Below the pieces are notes generated by a model, which was given only the letters and a program-made list of their open reading frames with translations, was not told where the DNA came from and did not search any database. Shown here in pieces: positions 60,501-64,000 of a DNA stretch of 64,000 nt (position 1 is its first letter; every line of letters starts with the position of its first letter). This DNA comes from Micrasema longulum (taxonomy: Eukaryota; Arthropoda; Insecta; Trichoptera; Brachycentridae): contig JAGVSM010001189.1 of NCBI GenBank assembly GCA_022494885.1, positions 31,013-95,012 of the forward strand, given 5' to 3'. The translations under genes and the position numbers were made by a program.

Positions 60501-62391
60501 CGCTCCGGTTGCTTTTTTGACTAGCTGTCAGGGAAGATCTAGGTACGTTGAGATTCAAAACAAGAACTATCGGAATCAAAGAAAGGAATGGCTTGACCAT
60601 ATAATTAAGAATAGTCCAGAAACAGCCTACGCATCAAACAGAAGGCGACTAAACTACTGTTAAACGAGTACTTTTACGTTTTGATTCATTAGTTTCTTTG
60701 TAGACGTCACTCAGTACGCAGCTCCCGATTTGCATTCAACTATTCCGTGTTGTGTCGCTTTACAGTGTAGAAATGCTGCTACTAAACGCGATGCAAGAAT
60801 TCTAATAAAGTCTTTTATCTACATCTGGCGTGTATTCCCACTTTTAATATTTTAATTTATTAATATTTGAGTTTCTCAATAAACCGTCGGTGATAAAGAC
60901 AATAAAAAAAAACGGTTCTTACATGAGTATCCAAAAATAACATTGTTCATTAGTTAGGAGTCATAAAGTACCCATTGTCATAAAGTTGTAAAAATCTAGC
61001 ATAAATTTCTCCGGTTTATAAATTTTAAATTGCATTTACCTCGAGAAAATATAAACTACAAACTTCTCTTATATGCATTAAATTTAATCAAAATTGGTGA
61101 TAGAAGAATCTGATCTGGTTTTTTTGTATAAAGTTGTTAATAATCTTTTTGATGTTTCTGATTTGGTTAAATGTATCTATTTCAATGTGCCTAATACGCC
61201 AAAGAGGCATCATATAATATTTACTTTAGATGTATTAATATATCTGAATCAAATTCGCACATTAATTATCTGTTCCCGAGAATTCACCCCCTGGGGAACA
61301 AATACACTGATGACCTGACTGAGATACATTTGCTAAAACTTTATCAAATTTCAAGAGACAATTATTTTTTGAAATTTTTAAACAGTATTTTTAGTTTTTT
61401 TAGTATGTATATTTTTGTCATTTTTAATCATCATCATCATCATTCCCTTTCCGCACCTAATGGTTCATAGGGTACTGCATTTCTACACCAATCGCAGCGT
61501 ATCTTGATCATTGCTGTTACATGAGGGTAAGATGATCAGTCTTACGCTATAGGTACCAGTCCAGAGACTATGAAATTTCTGGTGTGAAAATATCCCTTTA
61601 AAGCAATATTTCATATCAACCATGCCGGGAATCGAACCGGAGACCTCTCGCATGGTAGGCAAACGCGCTGACCATTACACCACGAGACCGACTCTGTATA
61701 TTAAAGCCCTTTGGGCGTCAATAATTAAATAAATATTAAACTGATACTTTACGCACAAATTATTTGCTATCTAAATTAGTATTTTTAGTTAATAAAATAT
61801 ATCAATTTTACACGAATTTTAAACCTACAAAATTCGACTACAATGAAGTTCAGTGGTTTTATTTATTTATTTTTTAATTGACTATCAAATTAGACTTTTA
61901 ATTATTTAAAAATATTTTTATATATCGTTGAAACTGATAATTCAGCGCTACGATTATTTAAAAATTTGCAATTTTGAAATTACTCCGCGTGTGACGTCAC
62001 AAGTTCTCTTCGGTGAATTCTTCCGATTGGTGAATTGCCTTCCCGTAAACCGAAAGAAATTGTGATGTCTTTCAAAGCAGTTCGTCTTTATTAAAATATA
62101 TATATATTTTATGCATTTTCAAGAAACTTCGCTCGACAATTTAATGTTCTAATTTTTACTGCGAGTAAGAAAACGTTTTTTTTATCCAATTTCCCGTAAC
62201 ATTGAACTTCTTCGGTTAATTAGACTGCAAGTCTACTGCATCTACATTATATTACATATTTTTTGTATTTTTCCAGATACAAGCTATGGCGCTATGGCCC
62301 AACTGACCCCAAAGAGTCCATTTCATCATCACGCCTCCGTACTAATAATCCATCTTTAACAAACTCGGAATCCATACATCTCCCTGGTTGA
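42506..62391 (+). CDS. Methuselah-like G protein-coupled receptor
   Basis: Eight exons: 42506-42973, 44561-44762, 46791-46982, 50853-50931, 52883-53067, 56122-56293, 59160-59363, 62277-62391. They are phase-consistent and give 538 residues. Seen: a signal peptide ending near AFA/ED; a Cys-rich ectodomain with GCVCMISTCIRKCCPPGE, typical of the Methuselah family, and several N-glycosylation sites; then seven hydrophobic segments near residues 216-241, 251-271, 284-308, 331-352, 381-402, 441-463 and 468-492. NLHGKVLMTYV starts TM2 and NVMCFDIWWTFR ends TM3, both family signatures. The tail is short and Ser-rich. The chosen ATG follows an out-of-frame ATG at 42501 that is closed by TGA. Known family roles include stress resistance, lifespan and synaptic function; the ligand here is unknown. 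Intron 4 has a GC donor. Confidence 0.93.
43101..43592 (-). mobile_element. Internally deleted mariner with both TIRs
   Basis: The outer ends TGCGTTCAGAAAATAACAGG (43110) and CCGTTATTTTCTGAACATAC (43565) are inverted and bordered by TA. The minus strand retains transposase pieces: [20 protein letters not shown] with RRITI, and CYN/NMGVQI from the catalytic region. About 490 bp against the usual 1.3 kb. Same family as 26736-27133. GPCR intron 1. Confidence 0.8.
43600..43830 (+). repeat. Dispersed repeat E, copy 1
   Basis: CCGCCTGTGATGTCACAAGT, TCTCAATGGTGAGTCCTGCT and CCCGTAAACTGGAAATCTAT also occur, diverged, at 48030-48330 and 61849-62215. A region with GTGAGAAAACATTTTTCGTA and CAATTTCCCT follows. 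Class unknown. Confidence 0.6.
43994..44190 (+). repeat. tRNA-derived SINE, family C
   Basis: The head GGCCTCCGTGGTGTGGTGGT with B box CCGAGTTCGATTCTCGG is followed by a tail with TCACATCTGTAATTGGGCCT and CCTGGCCTGTTGTGGTGCA, then A-rich sequence. Related tail words occur inverted near 33218-33240. Confidence 0.6.
44854..45236. mobile_element. MITE-like foldback element with GC-rich centre
   Basis: TACAGGGTGTTCTATAAACC (44854) and its inverse at the right end (CAGGGTTTAAAGAACATCCT, then GTA) bound two arms of about 140-160 nt. The arms match along CACGATGATCAGTATGGGCA. The centre (45002-45075) is unusually G+C-rich (GGGGGGCGCGGCCGCGCG). Ends in TA suggest Tc1/mariner-type target sites. No ORF. 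Confidence 0.75.
45277..45550. mobile_element. Inverted pair of hammerhead-like element ends, family beta
   Basis: The minus-strand motif at 45349-45388 (CTGACAA, GAGAC/GTCTC hairpin, GAAACCGGTAGACAT) and the plus-strand motif at 45443-45485 (CCGACGA, AAGAC/GTCTC, GAAACCGGTAGACAT) face each other, about 55 nt apart. The outer arms match through GTCGG...GTGGTTATATA and AATATTTAATAA. Confidence 0.7.
45690..45990. repeat. Near-perfect long hairpin formed by dispersed repeat R
   Basis: Left arm about 45752-45858 and right arm about 45877-45990 are near-identical inverted copies over roughly 105 nt (TTTAAGTGGCCACTTTACAC against GTGTAAAGTGGCCACTTAAA), with a spacer under 20 nt. GPCR intron 2. Confidence 0.85.
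46505..46620 (-). repeat. SINE family B, truncated
   Basis: GGGGCCATTTTCAACGAGTT, GTAAATAACTCACTATTAGA and AGTCACGAGACCACAACA in the same order as 50549-50690. Confidence 0.65.
46655..46770 (-). repeat. SINE A, body fragment
   Basis: AAAATGATCAGTCTTACACC, CAGTCCAGGGACTATGCAAT and an upstream TGGTACTCCAATTGCAGTG fit the minus-strand SINE A body. Ends about 20 bases before the exon 3 acceptor. Confidence 0.6.
47156..47640 (+). mobile_element. Non-LTR retrotransposon 3' end
   Basis: It reads RIESVQRKCLKLLIFRIGSN and YYDRLEYFYIFSLEFRRI, and after a short break LNVPRRNLRTN, then PLPRILRTVNEISLNGTVDV and DDTLAMSA before a stop at about 47606. Typical C-terminal domain of Jockey-type RT proteins. 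GPCR intron 3. Confidence 0.7.
48030..48575 (+). repeat. Dispersed repeat E, copy 2
   Basis: ATTACTCCGCCCGTGACATT, GAGTTGGCTTCCGGAAACCG and GGAAATCTATCACAATG match repeat E. A TTTTTACCGAGTGTAAAAAA segment near 48508 matches the later part of copy 3. Confidence 0.6.
48580..50540 (+). other. Middle of GPCR intron 3
   Basis: Mostly unclassified. AATAACAATAACTTTATCTA at 49225-49246 repeats a segment at about 9998-10030. A plus-strand open stretch at 48900-49226 has no recognisable domain. Confidence 0.35.
50549..50690 (-). repeat. SINE family B
   Basis: On the minus strand: GGGTTGTGGTCTCGTGGCTA as A box, GAGGTTCGAACCCCACTCTA as B box, and the tail GTTATTTACAACTCGTTGAA with AATGGCCCC. Same family as 63795-63945 and 46505-46620. 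Confidence 0.7.
50700..50785 (+). repeat. (ATC)-rich microsatellite
   Basis: Runs of CAT and ATC triplets (ATCATTATCATCATCAC; ACTAGCATCATCATCATC) adjacent to the SINE B head. Confidence 0.7.
50853..50931 (+). CDS. Exon 4 of Methuselah-like receptor (GC-AG intron follows)
   Basis: This 79-nt exon encodes AFSIYLFFMVAFFWLNVMCF and then DIWWTF plus two bases of Arg, that is most of TM3 and the conserved cytoplasmic end. The next bases are GCAAGT. Using GC as donor joins AG to G at 52883 and continues RCLSGPRFGRHSS in frame. Confidence 0.85.
51235..51258 (+). repeat. (GTAT)n microsatellite
   Basis: AAGTATGTATGTATGTATGA. Confidence 0.8.
51690..51995 (-). pseudogene. mariner transposase remnant (C-terminal part)
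   Basis: The minus strand reads LQHDNARPHGARPVKTYLET, then EVLPHSRI, LFRSIIHGLVERDF-like segments across frameshifts, and a final ESIR/WTMLSM. It matches in order the catalytic HDNARPH motif and C-terminus of DD34D mariner transposases. No TIRs nearby. GPCR intron 4. Confidence 0.7.
53085..53885 (+). mobile_element. Non-LTR retrotransposon 3' end
   Basis: It starts within 20 bases of the exon 5 donor. Frames read HLTYYHLKGSAEMKLYISFR, NILMYEAYVETKICYTQLLW, INRLQRQQNKILKLVYDLPY and, after a frameshift, GLKVYNKLPDKTKQ, then stop and an A-rich tail (53868-53890). Long enough to show most of the RT thumb and C-terminal region. Confidence 0.75.
54401..54645 (+). repeat. SINE A, near full-length
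   Basis: Head GGCCTCGTCGTGTAATGATC, B box CAGGTTCAATTCCCGAC, body ATTTCATGGTCCCTGTACGA and GATACGCTGCGATTGGTGTA, end GTGGAAAGGTAACGACGATG followed by A-rich sequence. GPCR intron 5. Confidence 0.75.
54940..55020 (+). repeat. GTCAGCCC-based minisatellite
   Basis: About five units of AGTCAGCCCAACA / CAGTCAGCCCAGA type in tandem. Confidence 0.8.
55140..55700 (-). mobile_element. Non-LTR retrotransposon remnant (RT C-terminal)
   Basis: The minus-strand frames read IVKRRRYGRLGHILRMPPES, FMSELRDENLTWEDVKQLAA and DRDAWRLFLDTIC, a characteristic C-terminus. GPCR intron 5. Confidence 0.65.
56465..56750 (+). mobile_element. Non-LTR retrotransposon RT fragment
   Basis: It reads MGIILDSNLNYNSHIETIIN, KAYKMTGFIMRLCKSFKNLG and YVRPHLEYCTAIWSPDYKLN, ending INRIESV where the 47156 fragment begins (RIESVQRKCLK). 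Same family group. Confidence 0.75.
56805..57065 (+). repeat. Dispersed repeat R copy
   Basis: ATGAATCTCACCTGCATAAA, GGTGAATGTTACACAGTGTG, GTGGCCACTTAAACCAGCCA, TGACAGGTCATAAGCCCTGT and CATCTCTGTTGTAATATG. Reference copy for the family. Confidence 0.75.
57105..57235 (-). repeat. 3' end of a non-LTR element (inverse of 38535-38645)
   Basis: GCACATTGGCGGGCTTATTG then CCAAATGGCAATTTCTTCT, followed by the T-rich reverse of an A-rich tail. Confidence 0.5.
57300..57650 (-). mobile_element. Non-LTR retrotransposon 3' end with purine/TG-rich strand
   Basis: The minus strand begins VMFKSRLKKHLLS, a common last motif of CR1/L2/Jockey-like ORF2, followed by Pro/His/Thr-rich readthrough of a (TG)-rich stretch (57440-57560) and an A-rich tail. 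The plus strand therefore shows TGTG- and GGAGA-rich sequence. Confidence 0.5.
58383..58680. mobile_element. Foldback element, family gamma
   Basis: Arms of about 110 nt: GGTAATGTATCCAAAATAAA to ACGCGTTTCGTCTTATTAGG, and the inverse AGACAAAACGCGGCACAATA to GGATACATTACC. The arms share GACGAAACGCG, a string typical of hammerhead-bearing elements, but no stem II is formed. Confidence 0.7.
60100..60800. mobile_element. Head-to-head inverted copies of a non-LTR 3' region
   Basis: 60100-60276 and 60598-60796 are inverted copies (AATATTCCAGAAACCGCATA on the minus strand against AATAGTCCAGAAACAGCCTA on the plus). The plus copy carries the ORF end RNQRKEWLDHIIKNSPETAY with ASNRRR, then stop. A further fragment with KNSPEGAKNH is at about 59480-59545. 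GPCR intron 7. Confidence 0.6.
61090..61410 (+). mobile_element. Non-LTR retrotransposon 3' end
   Basis: It reads DLVFLYKVVNNLFDVSDLVK, CIYFNVPNTPKRHHIIFTLD and a terminal LLKLYQISRDNYFLKFLNS. Continues the same family group as 47156 and 56465. Confidence 0.6.
61428..61695 (-). repeat. SINE A, full-length
   Basis: It runs from a CAT-repeat tail (61430-61442) through CCCTTTCCGCACCTAATGGT and TACACCAATCGCAGCGTATC to the B box GGGAATCGAACCGGAGAC (reversed) and the A box ACCATTACACCACGAGACC (reversed). About 260 bp. Best reference copy in the window. Confidence 0.8.
61849..62215 (+). repeat. Dispersed repeat E, copy 3
   Basis: GAAGTTCAGTGGTTTTATTT, ATTACTCCGCGTGTGACGTC, ACAAGTTCTCTTCGGTGAAT, CCCGTAAACCGAAAG and GTAAGAAAACGTTTTTTTTA. 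Ends about 60 bases before the last GPCR exon. Confidence 0.6.
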
Positions 62392-62459
62392 ATAGATTAT
62401 TCCATTACTCAGTGTAAACAGAAATATCTGTCCTTGTTTTTTAAATATAATATAAAATT

Positions 62460-62465
62460 ATTAAA
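62460..62465 (+). other. Candidate poly(A) signal (ATTAAA) of Methuselah-like receptor
   Basis: ATTAAA lies about 70 bases after the TGA at 62389-62391. No AATAAA is present nearby. A repeat begins just downstream, near 62470. Confidence 0.3.
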
Positions 62466-62469
62466 TTAC

Positions 62470-62905
62470 AACAGGGATGGAGAATACCTTAAAGAAGGGA
62501 ATATGGAAGTCTAGGCATTTACAAGGCTTATGACATGTCATTGGCTGGTTTAAGAGTCTAAATTGAAAAATTGTTTTCAGGCGTTTCCTAGTATGTGAAA
62601 TATTTCAGTCAGATGAATCTATTCACAGCAATAAGGGTTTCAGTTCTTTAACTGCACTAAAATCAACAAATGGAAGAGTTGAAGAAATATGGATGTTCGA
62701 ACATAGGCAAAATTGTGAATGTTACACAGTGTGTAAAGTGGCCACATAACCAAGGCCAATGACAGGTCACAAGCCATGTAAATGCCTAGACTTCCATTTT
62801 CTCTTCTTTAAGGTATTCTCCATCCTTGTTGTAATTTGTTAATCTAAATAACTCCCGAGGGGGCGAAATCCAGTCTTTTGTCTACAAACATTTGGACAGA
62901 CTCAA
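62470..62905. repeat. Two opposed copies of dispersed repeat R
   Basis: A minus-orientation piece (62475-62560; GGGAATATGGAAGTCTAGGC, ATGACATGTCATTGGCTGG) and a plus-orientation near-complete copy (62590-62905; GAATGTTACACAGTGTGTAA, GTGGCCACATAACCAAGG). They follow directly after the GPCR stop and may form part of its 3' UTR. Confidence 0.65.
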
Positions 62906-63089
62906 ATAATGTAAGAATATAAAATATATTTAAAGAAGTTGAAAATGAAAATTCTCGGTGCAAGACTCGGTCATAAAAGATGACGTTTTACGATGATCCG
63001 CTCTGACGATGTCATATGAGCGATGAAACCGGTTATTCGTAGATCAAACTAAGTGGATGAAAGTGACAACCTGACATTTACTAAAAAAA

Positions 63090-63465
63090 TATTTGATTTT
63101 TGGAATAGTAAAATGATTTTTTATTTTATTTTTATTTTTATTATTATTAAAACATATAATACAAAAAGTACATATTATACTCCCAGGAGTTATTAAAGAT
63201 ACTCATTTGGGACCGTACTTAAGAAAAAACATTTTTTTGACAATACATAATATCATACATATTAATACATCCGAAATATAAAGAAAACATTAGTGTACAA
63301 GAAACATAAAACACCATCTATATAAATTACATTAATAAATATCACTATCAAAAAGATTTAAGAAATATTTTTTAATTGCGACACTTCTGGATTTTTTATT
63401 CAATTTTTCGTGTTTTAGCTCACCGGGCAGTTTATTATAGAGTTATAGTCAATATAGACTATGGA
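63090..63465 (-). mobile_element. Non-LTR retrotransposon 3' end
   Basis: The minus strand reads LYNKLPGELKHEKLNKKSRS, then VAIKKYFLNLFDSDIY and stop, followed by a UTR ending in an A-rich (AATA)n-type tail (63115-63160 as T-rich on the plus strand). Confidence 0.6.
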
Positions 63466-63794
63466 CCAATTGCATAAAAAAGTAAAGTAAATTAAGTCAA
63501 ATAATTGTTGCGTTTTTGTCAAAATGAATTGTTTTATTTGACCTTTTCATGCGTCTTCTTGTCTATTTTGATGCAAACGTAACAATTATTTAACTTTAAA
63601 CTTTACTTTAAAAAAAAATATGCAACTGATCCTATACCATATAGACTCTTTTAACAAATTTATATAATGTATGCATTTTATATAAAATTGATTGTTGTTT
63701 TCCCAAAATAAATTAATAAATAATATTTTTCTTGACTCGTTTATCTAAATGTTAATTAAAAATAATGCTGTAATGGTACAACCAAGTTTGGATC

Positions 63795-63945
63795 GGGTTG
63801 TGTTACCGTGGCCAGTGTCTCGGACTCACGGCTCAAAGGTCCGTGGTTCGAATCCCACTCTAACCCCGACTTGATTCTCATTTTCAAAAAGTGAGTTATT
63901 TACAACTCGTTGAAAGTGGCCCTGAAAATGAAACATTATATTCGG
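63795..63945 (+). repeat. SINE family B, reference copy
   Basis: Head GGGTTGTGTTACCGTGGCCA, B box GTGGTTCGAATCCCACTCTA, body CCCGACTTGATTCTCATTTT and tail AGTTATTTACAACTCGTTGA with GTGGCCCTGAAAATGAAAC. Three relatives in the window. Confidence 0.7.
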
Positions 63946-64000
63946 AATAGCCAATATTTTCCAAAGGCAGTAGGCTGCCGAACTTTGTTGAGCAAAACTT

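Noticed and set aside
62940..63070. Another hammerhead-like motif (CTGACGATGTC...GATGAAACCGG)
   Set aside because: It has CTGACGA and GAAAC, but the intervening arms do not form a convincing stem II and no second copy supports it. The similar text at 58715-58760 is weaker still.

Overview
The window looks like a piece of an insect nuclear genome. It is very AT-rich, with small exons in large introns, canonical GT-AG splice sites and a dense load of degraded transposable elements. A Methuselah-like GPCR points to an arthropod. The order cannot be fixed from the sequence alone; Lepidoptera is a guess. There are no bacterial operons, no CRISPR array, no rRNA and no convincing functional tRNA.

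Three protein-coding genes were rebuilt exon by exon, and reading phase agrees across every junction. (1) Minus strand, CDS 18757 to 308: a multi-immunoglobulin, single-pass adhesion receptor with signal peptide, about five Ig domains, a membrane helix and the start of a cytoplasmic tail. It runs off the left edge. (2) Plus strand, 26106-41028, 11 exons, 724 residues: the ANKZF1/Vms1 peptidyl-tRNA hydrolase of ribosome quality control. It has a C2H2-type finger, a VLRF1 domain with the expected glutamine, an ankyrin segment, a Lys/Glu-rich helix and a C-terminal Cys-rich treble-clef domain. (3) Plus strand, 42506-62391, 8 exons, 538 residues: a Methuselah-like secretin-class GPCR with signal peptide, Cys-rich ectodomain and seven membrane helices. 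Genes 1 and 2 are divergent across about 7 kb; genes 2 and 3 are tandem, 1.5 kb apart. Nothing suggests that the three act in one pathway.

The rest is mostly repeats. I see 3'-terminal remnants of several non-LTR retrotransposon families, three mariner-type remnants, a small non-autonomous Helitron, pogo-like termini, several TIR or foldback elements, at least four tRNA-derived SINE families, and dispersed repeats seen only by comparing copies within the window. The most unusual signals are: (a) inverted-repeat elements carrying a hammerhead-ribozyme-like core with a palindromic stem III, as in Penelope-like elements; (b) three large consecutive inverted repeats inside one 2-kb GPCR intron; (c) a SINE split by a TIR transposon that carries a remnant ORF; (d) a GC-AG intron in the GPCR gene; and (e) two direct retrotransposon copies flanking exon 10 of the Ig receptor, one of them ending about 16 nt from its splice donor.
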